Shown: positions 8,572 to 17,658 of the stretch, in pieces
How the letters are laid out: each line of letters begins with the position of its first letter
Position numbering within the stretch: position 1 is the first letter of the stretch
Source: Vibrio panuliri
GTDB lineage: Bacteria; Pseudomonadota; Gammaproteobacteria; Enterobacterales; Vibrionaceae
Length of the DNA stretch: 64,000 nucleotides
Assembly: GCF_009938205.1 (NCBI RefSeq)
Contig: NZ_AP019655.1
Coordinates: 1,364,001 to 1,428,000 of the forward strand
Direction: 5' to 3'
Notes under the pieces: model-generated
Told to the model about the DNA's origin: nothing
The model's input: the letters and a program-made list of their open reading frames with translations, nothing else
The model's database searches: none
Made by a program: the position numbers and the translations under genes

Positions 8572-9840
8572 CTACTTTCGAGCCAGTTTTTGGTGCGCGC
8601 GAGAAAAATGCCCAGCACAAAACGCACCGACAATTGAAAGTTCTCCCGCCAAACAAAGTGCAGCAGTAACTTCAGCCAACGCTTTCGCTTTACCATTACC
8701 GGCCAAACCGAGAATATCAAGACACGCCTTTTGTGTTGGCAATCCTGTGCCTCCACCGACGGTTCCAACCATGATGTTTGGTAATGTCACAGAGGCATAC
8801 AGCTCGCCTTGTTGCGTCACTTCCATACGCGTGATCCCCACAGCAGACTCCGCCACGCACGCAGCATCTTGCCCGCATGCTATGTAGAGTGCGGTTAAGG
8901 CATTGGCATAATGAGCGTTCACACCGATGGAACCACTTAACAACCCACCTGCGGTTGTCATTTTGGCAAAACTTGCCATTTTTTCTGGCGTAGTGTGAAG
9001 ATACTTCGCGACTAACTCTGCTGAAATCACAACATCGGCAGACACCTTCTTACCACGCACGGAACGCAATGTATAACTGTTGGCTTTTTTATCACCCGAG
9101 AGATTGCCATCCAAAAACGCTTCTTCCGGTTTGATTGGGCTCATCTCAAGGATGTAAGAAAACACATGTTCGGTCGCTATCGTCACCATGTTCTGCCCTG
9201 AGGCGTCTCCGGTTAAAAACTCGAAGACCAGATACACATGATTACCTTCAATGTTGACGTTAATGTCTTTCAGTTTTCCATGGCGCGTTGTCTCTGCAGC
9301 CAATTGACGAAACACTTCGTATTGCGTGACAACCCATGAAACAAACTGTGCCGATTCTACCAAGCTAGCGAACGCAAAGACCGGAGTACGACTGACTGCC
9401 TCATTGAGCAACATCGCGCTGGCGCCGCCCGCCGCAGTGATAAGGTTAGCACCGCGATTGTATGAAGCGACTAACGCAGCTTCTGTCGTCGCCAGTGGGA
9501 TCAAGTAGTCATCATTAGCAAACAAACCATTGATACGCAGGGGCCCTGCCACCCCAACCGGGACGTTTACAGTTCCAATAAAGTGCTCAATATTGTTGGC
9601 ATATTGGTGACAATGCGTTTGAGTAAAACTGTCGAGCAATAAGTCTTGCTCAGTAAGAGAGTCTAAAACCTGCCAACGCCGTCTTAGATGTTTATCTGTT
9701 AACCCTGCACTCATGCAGATGCGCTTGTTCGGCTTAGTAAACTTAGGCTCGAGCACAGACCATGATTTGAGTTTCATTTGCGCGTCAGAAAACACGCTGT
9801 CATTTTTCGCGTTATTTAGGTTTAAATTCAATTTAGGCAT
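8572..9840 (-). CDS. Hydroxymethylglutaryl-CoA reductase
   Basis: HMG-CoA reductase interconverts HMG-CoA and mevalonate plus CoA using NAD(P)H. The 422-residue form starting at the ATG at 9840 shows the family motifs in order: GTVNVPVGVAGPL near 89-101, catalytic Glu in ATTEA (Glu120), DASGQNMVT near 212-220, catalytic Lys near 251, catalytic Asp in GQDAA (Asp325), the glycine-rich VGTVGGGTGLPTQ near 358-370 and catalytic His in AGHFSRAH (His411). The layout is nearer the class I enzymes than the bacterial degradative class II. A TTG at 9870 would add ten residues; neither start has a strong ribosome site. No other mevalonate-pathway gene is in the window, and vibrios make isoprenoids by the MEP route, so the physiological role is open. 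Confidence 0.9.
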   Translation of the reverse strand: MPKLNLNLNNAKNDSVFSDAQMKLKSWSVLEPKFTKPNKRICMSAGLTDKHLRRRWQVLDSLTEQDLLLDSFTQTHCHQYANNIEHFIGTVNVPVGVAGPLRINGLFANDDYLIPLATTEAALVASYNRGANLITAAGGASAMLLNEAVSRTPVFAFASLVESAQFVSWVVTQYEVFRQLAAETTRHGKLKDINVNIEGNHVYLVFEFLTGDASGQNMVTIATEHVFSYILEMSPIKPEEAFLDGNLSGDKKANSYTLRSVRGKKVSADVVISAELVAKYLHTTPEKMASFAKMTTAGGLLSGSIGVNAHYANALTALYIACGQDAACVAESAVGITRMEVTQQGELYASVTLPNIMVGTVGGGTGLPTQKACLDILGLAGNGKAKALAEVTAALCLAGELSIVGAFCAGHFSRAHQKLARK

Positions 9841-10223
9841 ACAAACGGTTCTATTGCGCTTCACACTCAACTTTGGTGAAGCAACTTATTCTGAGATCTA
9901 TCTGGTCGTAGACACGATCAACGCATCTTCAATGTTGTTATATCTGGCATTGTAACTAAGATAATTCACTAAGTGGTCAGAACAACTTCAACAAACCTGC
10001 CAACAAAGGATAAATATTGAGAAGCCCTGAAATTAACCACGAATAATCAAGCAATTAGACAAGACATCACACAAGACTGACCAATGGATAAATGTGTTAC
10101 AAATCTTTGTTAACTGGGATGAGAAAACCAAATAACGATAAAATGAGCAGCATAATCCACTTGATCCAAAGCACCTCTGCGTGATACACCCTCGCTCGGT
10201 ATAGTCAGAGATAAGAAAAAGAT
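9841..10223. other. 383-base divergent intergenic region
   Basis: It separates the HMG-CoA reductase gene (minus strand) from def2 (plus strand) and must contain both promoters. The first 30 bases could be coding if the TTG start is used. A purine-rich ribosome site (AGAAAAAGAT) precedes def2. I see no convincing gene, hairpin or operator. Confidence 0.6.
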
Positions 10224-10727
10224 ATGGCAGTTTTAGAAATTCTAACCGCTCCGGATCCACGTTTAAAAATTAATGCAGAGAAAGTCGAGGACTTCGATTC
10301 TGTGCAAACACTGATCGACGATATGCTCGACACTCTTTATGCAACCGACAACGGTATTGGACTGGCGTCAACTCAAGTAGGACATAAAGAAGCAATCGTG
10401 GTGATCGATCTTTCCGAAGAGCGCAACGACCCGCTCGTTCTAGTTAACCCGGTAGTAGAAGGTGGCAGTAACAAAGCCATGGGGCAAGAGGGGTGTCTCT
10501 CTGTGCCTGATTATTATGCCGACGTTGAACGCTACACGTCTGTTGTTGTTTCAGCACAAGATCGTCACGGTAATCCACTCAGAATTGAGACTGACGAGTT
10601 CCTAGCGATTGTAATGCAGCATGAGATAGACCACCTATCTGGCAATCTATTTATTGACTACTTATCGCCGCTAAAACGTCAAATGGCGATGAAAAAAGTA
10701 AAGAAACACTTGAAAGCTCAGGCTTAA
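10224..10727 (+). CDS. def: Peptide deformylase (second-copy type)
   Basis: Peptide deformylase removes the formyl group from the initiator methionine of new proteins using a metal, normally Fe(II). All three signature motifs are visible in the 167 residues: GIGLASTQ at 44-51, EGCLS with the metal-ligand Cys91, and QHEIDH with metal ligands His133 and His137 and catalytic Glu134. Motif 1 has Ser where most enzymes have Ala (GLASTQ rather than GLAATQ). The gene is not next to fmt, which is where the housekeeping copy normally lies, so this is probably the accessory deformylase that many vibrios carry. It is monocistronic and convergent with the esterase gene, sharing a terminator hairpin. Confidence 0.95.
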   Translation: MAVLEILTAPDPRLKINAEKVEDFDSVQTLIDDMLDTLYATDNGIGLASTQVGHKEAIVVIDLSEERNDPLVLVNPVVEGGSNKAMGQEGCLSVPDYYADVERYTSVVVSAQDRHGNPLRIETDEFLAIVMQHEIDHLSGNLFIDYLSPLKRQMAMKKVKKHLKAQA

Positions 10728-10738
10728 GCTAAACAGAG

Positions 10739-10783
10739 AACCCTCTTAAGCCACCGTATTTGCATACCGTGAGAAAGAGGGTT
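10739..10783. terminator. Shared terminator hairpin between def and esterase
   Basis: Arms AACCCTCTT and the matching AAGAGGGTT (with one extra A) are separated by about 25 bases, with TTTCTATTG on the plus side and TCTCTGTTT on the minus side. It is the only structure between the convergent genes. Confidence 0.6.
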
Positions 10784-10795
10784 TCTATTGTTCGT

Positions 10796-11824
10796 TTAAT
10801 GGTTAGAAGCGGACTCAAACGCTTCATTGACGAAACTAAACATCTTCTTTCTCGCCAATTTCGCCTCTGGAATCTGGAACGAGAATGACTGGAACACGTG
10901 CCACATACCTTCATACATATCAAGCTTTGCGTTCCCGCCATTGGAGTCTATGGCTTGATAAAGACGCACTGCATTACTAACAAATAACTCCTTCGTACCC
11001 ACTTGAATCAGTGTTGGAGGGAATGGCTTGGTAAAGTCGCCATAAACCGGAGAGACATAGGGATGTTTTTGCTCGCTAACCGGAGCATAAGCATCGGCAC
11101 TTGGCTTTAATAGTCGGTCGTAGCGATACAAGGGTTCTGCCTCTGCCAATGTGTGGTAAGTATCACCTGTTTCTGTAATGTCAGACCAAGGTGACCACAG
11201 AACAACCGCTGCAGGCAAATCCATGCCTTTATCACGCATTTTCAACAGTGTCCCAGCGGCGAGTCCACCGCCCGCAGAATCTCCATAAATCGCAATATCA
11301 TTCATCGCGTAACCGCTGTCGACTAAACCACTAAGAACACTGATCACCTGGTCGGTAATCTCTTGATATTGAGCATGTGGCGCCAAAGTATAATCAACCG
11401 AAATCACGCGCATACCACTTTCCGCCGCAACAGGAACAACGCTAGGTAGTGTTGATGCTGCGCTATAGCCCACATACGCACCACCATGGGTATAAACTAA
11501 CACCTTACCATTGTCCTTCCAGTTTACCGGCCTAACGTCAAGTACTGGTACGTGGTTGATCACCGCTTCTTGAATATTGGTTTGATAGCTCGCTTTTGCA
11601 AAGTCATTAAGAGGCTTTACGTCAAGATCTGATTTTGCTTGATAGTCGCGCCATTGCTGCTTTGTCATCGCAGGTGGAATCGCAGTTTCTTTCATTTGTG
11701 GCGGGAAAAACGCGGTGAAAAATTCTTGGCCTTCCTGCGAAATGGTTGTTGGCACATGGAAATGGTTAGCCAAGCTAACCATTGAGCAAGAAGATAGTAC
11801 TAACGCTGCTAAAATTCGTTTCAT
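10796..11824 (-). CDS. Secreted alpha/beta hydrolase, HSL-like esterase
   Basis: The 342-residue product begins with a signal peptide (hydrophobic 4-18, cleavage probably after SLA at 19), so the enzyme acts in the periplasm or outside the cell. It has the hormone-sensitive-lipase oxyanion motif HGG at 113-115 (HGGAYVGYS), the nucleophile elbow GDSAGGG with Ser183, and a C-terminal His309 in GMWHVF. The usual acid in the DPL(x)DD loop is replaced by KELFVSN, leaving Glu279 as the likely acid. Family members hydrolyse short-chain carboxyl esters. The gene stands alone on the minus strand, convergent with def. Substrate is unknown. Confidence 0.87.
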   Translation of the reverse strand: MKRILAALVLSSCSMVSLANHFHVPTTISQEGQEFFTAFFPPQMKETAIPPAMTKQQWRDYQAKSDLDVKPLNDFAKASYQTNIQEAVINHVPVLDVRPVNWKDNGKVLVYTHGGAYVGYSAASTLPSVVPVAAESGMRVISVDYTLAPHAQYQEITDQVISVLSGLVDSGYAMNDIAIYGDSAGGGLAAGTLLKMRDKGMDLPAAVVLWSPWSDITETGDTYHTLAEAEPLYRYDRLLKPSADAYAPVSEQKHPYVSPVYGDFTKPFPPTLIQVGTKELFVSNAVRLYQAIDSNGGNAKLDMYEGMWHVFQSFSFQIPEAKLARKKMFSFVNEAFESASNH

Positions 11825-12208
11825 CTTTAATCCTGTCGTTTTTTATTACTGTTAAGTTACTGAGTACTGCCCAGCATCACCGCGAGAATCATTAGTGAAC
11901 ACAAAATATACCAAATGAATCACACGGCATCAATTTTAATACCAAAAAATGAAATTTACATGCGTTAAACATCTTATTTGAAACCAGAAAGATGAAGTAA
12001 CGACATATGTGGCAAAATAAATCACGGGAACGACAAAGTAGTATCGATTTGCCCCCCACCTTCTCAATAGGAGTCTCGACTTGTTAACCCAAAGAGTTTC
12101 GGGATCTCGCCAGCATTTACGTTCAGAAAATCCTTATAGCCCTTTGCACAGGCCACCGCTGTCGGCAACATAGCCCGTGTAGTCTTGGAGTATTATTAAG
12201 GAGACCAT
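11825..12208. other. 384-base divergent intergenic region
   Basis: It lies upstream of both the esterase (minus) and the DUF6232-like gene (plus). AT-rich sequence from 11825 to 12060 is likely promoter DNA. Near the right end is an AAGGAG ribosome site (12198-12203) that decides the GTG start at 12209. I find no gene or clear operator. Confidence 0.6.
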
Positions 12209-12592
12209 GTGATAGGCGACGACGATTTCAAAATATGCGACCGTAAGCTACGCTACAAAAAAGATGAGTATCCGCTGGCAAGTATCAAAAGCGCACGTGT
12301 AAAAACCAACGCGCTCCAAGATCACATACTAAGAATCACCTGCATCGGTTTGGTTGTCTCAAGTGTGGTGTTGATGATTTGCCCCGAGTCGCTTGGGCTG
12401 TTCACCGCCCCCTTCGCGTTCTCTCTCGGTATTTTGTCTGCTCTTGCATCTGTCCGAAAATACGAGTTGCAGATCGAGTTTCAGCATAGCGACGAAACTG
12501 GACTACAGTGGGTATCTGTCGCCAAAAGTAATCAGCCAAAAGTTAAACATCTATTTGAACATCAAGCAGTATCAATACTTGCTCGCATTTGA
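12209..12592 (+). CDS. Hypothetical two-helix membrane protein, DUF6232-like
   Basis: The start is GTG at 12209, chosen because AAGGAG lies five bases before it; the nearby ATG at 12207 is followed at once by a stop. The 127-residue protein has a short polar N-terminal stretch (ICDRKLRYKKDEYPLASIKSA), two adjacent transmembrane helices (about 42-60 and 65-83), and a beta-rich C-terminal part. This layout, a PH-like stretch around a helical hairpin, resembles DUF6232 proteins, whose role is unknown. The family assignment is from layout only. It sits 131 bases upstream of another unknown gene on the same strand and may share its transcript. Confidence 0.65.
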   Translation: MIGDDDFKICDRKLRYKKDEYPLASIKSARVKTNALQDHILRITCIGLVVSSVVLMICPESLGLFTAPFAFSLGILSALASVRKYELQIEFQHSDETGLQWVSVAKSNQPKVKHLFEHQAVSILARI

Positions 12593-12723
12593 CACCTTCC
12601 TTACGAACAACGGATTGTTCAGGAAGTTAACCATCTAATTTTAATCGTTAAATTTAGAACTAAGTCATAAGAAATACACATTCAATCGGCGTATATTGGG
12701 GCAAGAAGTAGGAGGATTGCCCT

Positions 12724-13590
12724 ATGAGCTCATTACTAAATGAATATCGGCTCCATCAACTTACAGATAAAGAGATCGATGAGTATCACTTACAGTCCGA
12801 TAAGTTAAAACAAGAACTTGGTTATCAATTGGAAGCGTTTTGCCGCTCGATTAATATTGAAGCCAACATCAACCGAGTCACGCAAGAGTTTGAACACGCT
12901 TGTCACGCATACAGCGAGCAGCCAATCACCATCGCAGCAGACGCCCCACTGCTAAACATGACGATAAAAATCGCCGCAACCCAGCATCTTAAAACCGAGT
13001 TGTCATTGGCGGTTGAGAGCTTTCTCAAACACCTCGCACACGATATCGTTAACGACAGTATCAAACTCCCGCGCAATAGCCGAATATTTCGCGGCTCTTT
13101 AACCTCAGTGTGCAGAAAGATGATATTGTTCTACAGCCGACCAGATGTCAGTTTGCGTGACATCGAACACTTCAATATCGAGCATACTTTCAGTTGCAGT
13201 ATCCGTGAGCTAAGTTTTGATAATCTTCTCTCCCAGACAATGAGCTACTATCGCGATAATTACCATCGCTATAGATTGTGGGATGCCCATGCGATTAGTT
13301 TGCTCGCATTGTTTCTATTTGAATCAAGAGAGTATTTTCAACCACTTGAACACCAAACTAACCTTAGTTACTTACTGGCTGATAACACCCCTGTTCCAAT
13401 TGTCCGCTTTAAACAACTGTGCATTGCCTATTGGAACGAGAACGGCGAAAACCCTTTCGTCAGTCACTATACCGAGCAAGCCTTCCCAGATAAAAATGGG
13501 ATAATTTTTGCTGAGTATGTTCCACTTGAACATATCAGCGAGCAATGTTGGCAACAACTCTATGCCCTCTATCTCGATCGCTGCAAATAG
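12724..13590 (+). CDS. Hypothetical protein, 288 residues
   Basis: I do not recognise this protein. It has no signal peptide or transmembrane helix and looks cytoplasmic and mostly helical in its first half (residues 1-120), with tyrosine- and aromatic-rich segments later (MSYYRDNYHRYRLWDAH at about 175-192). Several cysteines are scattered without a metal-binding pattern. The start is firm: AGGAGG lies seven bases before the ATG at 12724. Its only close neighbour is the small membrane protein upstream. It is convergent with gltS, with the gltS terminator lying between the two genes. No function can be offered. Confidence 0.75.
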   Translation: MSSLLNEYRLHQLTDKEIDEYHLQSDKLKQELGYQLEAFCRSINIEANINRVTQEFEHACHAYSEQPITIAADAPLLNMTIKIAATQHLKTELSLAVESFLKHLAHDIVNDSIKLPRNSRIFRGSLTSVCRKMILFYSRPDVSLRDIEHFNIEHTFSCSIRELSFDNLLSQTMSYYRDNYHRYRLWDAHAISLLALFLFESREYFQPLEHQTNLSYLLADNTPVPIVRFKQLCIAYWNENGENPFVSHYTEQAFPDKNGIIFAEYVPLEHISEQCWQQLYALYLDRCK

Positions 13591-13631
13591 ATGAATAATC
13601 GAAGTTTTTGCCAACATTTATAACGTTAGAA

Positions 13632-13660
13632 CTAAAAAAGCCAGTCCTTATGGACTGGCT
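13632..13660 (-). terminator. Rho-independent terminator of gltS
   Basis: Arms AGCCAGTCC and GGACTGGCT around a TTAT loop. Read on the minus strand the hairpin is followed by TTTTTT, so it ends the gltS transcript. Confidence 0.9.
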
Positions 13661-13685
13661 TGATAGTGAAACTAACTCGCTCATC

Positions 13686-14912
13686 TTAGTGAATAAAGGC
13701 AATAAAACCTTGTAGGATCACTAAGTTGACGATATCAATGAAGAATGCACCCACAATTGGTACCACCATGAAAGCTTGTGGCGATGGTCCATGACGGTTA
13801 ACAATTGACCCCATGTTCATCACTGCCGTAGGTGTAGCCCCCAAACCAAAACCACAATGACCACTTGCCATCACGGCTGCGTCGTAGTTGCGTCCCATTA
13901 GCGTAAAAGTCACAAAGTATGAGAAAACCGCTAAAATGAAAGACTGAATCATCAAGATGATTAGGAATGGGATCGCTAAATCAAAAATGTTCCACAGCTT
14001 CAAGCTCATTAAAGCCATCGCTAAAAACAGAGATAGCGACACTGTACCAAGAACATCGACCGTATCAATGTCCAACTTACGCACTTTAGTGACTTCAAGA
14101 ATGTTGGTGATAACCACACCAATAAACAGTGCGTAGACAAAGTCTGGGATCATCAACCATTTCACACCTAATGAGCTCACTAAGCCTTCGAGGTAGTCTG
14201 CACCCGTCACACACAACATAATGAGTGCCAAGCCTTCGATGACCTTTTTCGCCGTTACACGATCTTCTTCATCTTCGTTGTAGCTGACTAACTCAGGAAA
14301 CTCTTTATGGCTTTGGCTAGTGCGTCCGTAAAAAGAGACCAGCTTACGCTTTTCAATTAATCGCTGCGCAACTGGGCTGCCAATAATACCACCAGCAATA
14401 AGGCCAAAGGTGGCAGAAGCCATCGCAATCTCTAGTACGTTATCCAATCCATACACATCTTGGAAAGTTTGCGACCATGCCGCACCCGTACCATGACCAC
14501 CAGACAGAGTGATGGATCCTGCAATCAAGCCCATTAGAGGGTCTAACCCTAACATCGTCGCTAAGGATACGCCTACGGCATTCTGGATAAGAATATAAAC
14601 CGACGCAATCGCTAAGAAAATGAAGACCTTCGCCCCCCCTTTGACAAGTTGGGTGTAGTTTGCTGCCAAACCTACCGTCGCGAAGAACATCAACATAAAT
14701 GTGTTTTGTAATGGCAAATCAAAAATTAGCTCAATGCCATTGAAATGCATGATCGTAATACAGAAAGCGACAATTAAGCCGCCAACAATCGGCTCAGGAA
14801 TATTGAATTTCTTTAATAGAGGTAATTTCGAATTGATAAATTGACCTAAAAACAATACGCAGATCGCGACTAAAAATGACTCCTGTGGGCCAACAGATAT
14901 AACCTGACTCAT
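13686..14912 (-). CDS. gltS: Sodium/glutamate symporter
   Basis: GltS imports L-glutamate together with Na+ across the inner membrane. The 408-residue protein has the two inverted repeats of the ESS family, each with a conserved re-entrant motif: GGHGTGAAW near residue 138 and GHCGFGLGATPTAVMNM near 356. About ten to twelve transmembrane helices are visible, with a charged cytoplasmic loop near 195-220 (YNEDEEDRVTAKK). Length and motifs match E. coli GltS closely. It has its own terminator and a long AT-rich upstream region, so it is monocistronic. The glutamate it brings in could feed the acid-resistance operon at 53.6-57.6 kb, but this link is inference. Confidence 0.95.
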   Translation of the reverse strand: MSQVISVGPQESFLVAICVLFLGQFINSKLPLLKKFNIPEPIVGGLIVAFCITIMHFNGIELIFDLPLQNTFMLMFFATVGLAANYTQLVKGGAKVFIFLAIASVYILIQNAVGVSLATMLGLDPLMGLIAGSITLSGGHGTGAAWSQTFQDVYGLDNVLEIAMASATFGLIAGGIIGSPVAQRLIEKRKLVSFYGRTSQSHKEFPELVSYNEDEEDRVTAKKVIEGLALIMLCVTGADYLEGLVSSLGVKWLMIPDFVYALFIGVVITNILEVTKVRKLDIDTVDVLGTVSLSLFLAMALMSLKLWNIFDLAIPFLIILMIQSFILAVFSYFVTFTLMGRNYDAAVMASGHCGFGLGATPTAVMNMGSIVNRHGPSPQAFMVVPIVGAFFIDIVNLVILQGFIAFIH

Positions 14913-15320
14913 AAATCCTCTTATTCCTTTCTCACTGTCAGAACTTCGAACTCAAACTGTGAGTTGTATCTCTAAACATCAGGTTGCCTGTTATGAAGTT
15001 ACATTACCAGACTAAGCTTAAGCCACATTCTCAATAAATAAGAATTTAGAAGGTATTAACAGGTTTTTATTTTCATATAACGAGAAAACATAATAAAAAC
15101 TCATACTTGACAAGCAAACAATTAACTGAAAATAACGTGATCGGTGTGGCGATTATTTGTCCAACTGGCATTTTTTACTTCGTAAAACTCGGTAAAAATT
15201 ATAAAAATTTCGCATCAAACTGGGGGAAAAATAGCGTTTTGAAAATGATTTACACAAACAAAAAGGTCAAACTGGATACCAGCTTGACCTTTCGTTTAGA
15301 ACTCTAACATTAATGTCAGT
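14913..15320. other. 408-base intergenic region upstream of gltS
   Basis: Between gltS and the VF530 gene, both on the minus strand. It holds the VF530 terminator (about 15258-15292) at its right end and AT-rich DNA, the likely gltS promoter, in the rest. A 66-codon frame on the plus strand starting with TTG at 15107 lacks a ribosome site and I do not regard it as a gene. Confidence 0.65.
15258..15292 (-). terminator. Rho-independent terminator of VF530 gene
   Basis: Arms AAAGGTCAA and TTGACCTTT with an inner CTGG/CCAG pair form an almost perfect hairpin at 15262-15292. On the minus strand it is followed by TTTTTG. Confidence 0.88.
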
Positions 15321-15746
15321 TTAGCGACGCTTAAAACGATTTCGCGATGAGCGCGCTTTAAATGCGGATGCCGCTTTGGCTTGAGAAAGTTGGATGGACT
15401 CGACCGTCAATTCCATCGGCTCACGAGGCTTTAAGCCATGTGGGAAAGTTCGCGCTCGTGGCGGTAAATTATACTCGTACTCCGATGCTTTCGGCATGCG
15501 CTTAAAACGATACAGATAGAAGTTTTCTACCCTTTCTCTCGCCCACTCGGTTTTCTTAAGATATTTAACACTGCTCGCCACACTTGGTTTGGTGTTAAAG
15601 CAGTTCATACGCATTGCTGCATCAAGAATTTCCCAACCGTAATGGTCAACCAATTGCTGGATCATATCCTCAATCTTTAGACCATGTAACGGATTGTTCT
15701 TTTGCAGTTCAATTCTAAGCTCATCTGACATAATTGGATCTGTCAT
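15321..15746 (-). CDS. VF530 family DNA-binding protein
   Basis: The N-terminal 75 residues match the VF530 (DUF2132) domain, first described from Vibrio fischeri as a small helical double-stranded-DNA-binding fold. Key conserved pieces are NNPLHGLKIEDMIQQLVDHYGW near 16-37 and CFNTKPSVASSVKYLKKTEWAR near 49-70. The remaining half is basic and low in structure, ending RSSRNRFKRR, which would favour nucleic-acid contact. The protein is 141 residues, longer than the minimal domain because of this tail. Its cellular role is not known. It has its own terminator and lies 87 bases downstream of the ABC-F gene on the same strand, so read-through from that gene is possible. Confidence 0.88.
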   Translation of the reverse strand: MTDPIMSDELRIELQKNNPLHGLKIEDMIQQLVDHYGWEILDAAMRMNCFNTKPSVASSVKYLKKTEWARERVENFYLYRFKRMPKASEYEYNLPPRARTFPHGLKPREPMELTVESIQLSQAKAASAFKARSSRNRFKRR

Positions 15747-15833
15747 AAACTTTCCTTCTTATTGAGTGACCGGACTTGATACCAATCACCCTAAATCTAT
15801 CTCAGTTAGCCGCAGATTAATGCGACCACATAC

Positions 15834-17438
15834 TTAAGCTGCACTCAGCACTTTTTGCTGATGATCCATGTACTCGTTAAAAGTGCCATGGAAACTAACG
15901 AGCTGATTGTCTTTCACGTCAATAATCGAGGTCGCTAGCGATGACACAAACTCTCGGTCATGACTCACAAAGATCAAGGTACCTTGATAGTTTTTCAAAG
16001 CACTGTTCAAAGCTTCAATCGCCTCCATATCCATGTGGTTCGTCGGCTCATCCATAATCAGCACATTGATGTCTTGCATCATCAACTTACCAAACAATAG
16101 GCGGTTTTTCTCCCCACCTGAGCAGTTTTTAGCTTTCTTGTTTGCATCGTCTGCGGTGAAAAGTAGTCGCCCTAGTATTGCACGCACCATCAGATCATTG
16201 TGTTTTACTGTTCGCCACTGTGAAATCCACTCAAAGATGGTTAAATCGTTGTCGAAATCTGCGCTGCTATCTTGAGGACAGTAACCAATGGAGGCGTTTT
16301 CCGACCACTTCACCACGCCTTGTGTTTGGGCTAACTCACCAACCAAACAACGTAATAAAGTTGTTTTACCGACCCCGTTTTCGCCGATAATGGCTAAACG
16401 CGTTCCAGCCTCTAACAACAAATTACCACCAGAGAACAGAGTATTATCTTCAAAACCATGACCAAGTTCTTGTAGCTCTAGCGCCAATCGGTGTAATTTT
16501 TTGCCTTCGCCAAAATCAATCGAAGGGCTAATTCGACTACTCGCTTTCACTTCATCAAGCTGGATTTTATCCATACGCTTAGCGCGTGAGCTTGCCAGTT
16601 TTGCTTTTGATGCGTTGGCACCAAAACGGTTTACGAACTCTTGCAGCTCACTGATTTCTGCGGCTTTCTTCGCGTTTGAAGCAAGTAGTTGCTCACGACG
16701 TAGCCCAGACGCTTCCAAGAAATACTCATAGTTACCCGGATAAATGCGCAACTCACCGTAGTCAATATCCGCCATATGAGTGCACACCGAGTTAAGAAAG
16801 TGACGGTCATGGGAGATAATGATCATCGTGCACTTACGTTGGTTAAGCTCTTCTGCCAGCCAGTTGATAGTGTGGATGTCCAAGTTGTTGGTCGGTTCAT
16901 CGAGTAGCAAGATATCAGGGTTAGCAAACAGCGCTTGAGCCAATAGTACGCGGAGTTTCCAGCCAGGTGCCACTTGCTGCATCAAACCGTAATGGAGTGC
17001 TTCTTCGATACCCGCCTGCAGTAGGATATCGCCTGCGCGAGCTTCTGCGGTATAGCCATCCATCTCAGCAAATTCGCTTTCAAGTTCCGCTACTTTCATG
17101 CCATCTTCTTCGCTCATTTCTGGCAAAGAATAGATACGATCACGCTCTTGTTTTACTTCCCACAGTTTGCGGTCACCCATAATCACCGCATCAATCACGC
17201 TGTACTGTTCAAACGCAAACTGATCTTGACTCAAAACGCCCAGTTTTAGTCCTGGTGTAATCGAAACGTTTCCTGAGCTTGGCATCAACGCGCCACTTAG
17301 GATCTTCATAAACGTCGACTTACCGCAACCATTGGCGCCAATCAGACCATAGCGGTTGCCATTACCGAATTTTGCCGAAATATTTTCAAATAGCGGCTCA
17401 GCACCAAACTGCATGGTGATGTTATTTGTACTAATCAA
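15834..17438 (-). CDS. ybiT: ABC-F family ATPase YbiT
   Basis: ABC-F proteins carry two ATPase domains in one chain, have no membrane part and act on the ribosome as translation factors. This 534-residue protein follows E. coli YbiT (530 residues) closely along its whole length. The first Walker A is GANGCGKST (34-42) and the first DEPTNNLD Walker B follows near 180; a charged linker with many Ala and Lys residues comes near 245-300; the second Walker A, GENGVGKTT, is near 352, with signature SGGEKNR and DEPTNHMD near 440-465. The first signature motif is replaced by VAPGWKLRVLLAQAL, as in YbiT. Its upstream region is shared with the divergent LysE gene. Confidence 0.94.
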   Translation of the reverse strand: MISTNNITMQFGAEPLFENISAKFGNGNRYGLIGANGCGKSTFMKILSGALMPSSGNVSITPGLKLGVLSQDQFAFEQYSVIDAVIMGDRKLWEVKQERDRIYSLPEMSEEDGMKVAELESEFAEMDGYTAEARAGDILLQAGIEEALHYGLMQQVAPGWKLRVLLAQALFANPDILLLDEPTNNLDIHTINWLAEELNQRKCTMIIISHDRHFLNSVCTHMADIDYGELRIYPGNYEYFLEASGLRREQLLASNAKKAAEISELQEFVNRFGANASKAKLASSRAKRMDKIQLDEVKASSRISPSIDFGEGKKLHRLALELQELGHGFEDNTLFSGGNLLLEAGTRLAIIGENGVGKTTLLRCLVGELAQTQGVVKWSENASIGYCPQDSSADFDNDLTIFEWISQWRTVKHNDLMVRAILGRLLFTADDANKKAKNCSGGEKNRLLFGKLMMQDINVLIMDEPTNHMDMEAIEALNSALKNYQGTLIFVSHDREFVSSLATSIIDVKDNQLVSFHGTFNEYMDHQQKVLSAA

Positions 17439-17658
17439 AACAGTATCCTCAGAATAAATTTTCTTTTAATAACAAAATCTTAATTCACTCTTGAGATACT
17501 GTTTTAAAAGGTCAAATTGCGTGGGAGCGCTATTCTATATTTAAAGGTGATAGAGATCACTAAAAAGCACAGAAAGATAATCAGCAAGGCAATAGCGCAA
17601 TATTGTTCAATAACACCTCTAACGTTTGACTTACGCTTTTTCCAAACAAGGAGAGAGC

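Noticed and set aside
15107..15307. 66-codon plus-strand frame starting with TTG
   Set aside because: No ribosome site, AT-rich low-complexity content, ends inside the VF530 terminator hairpin.
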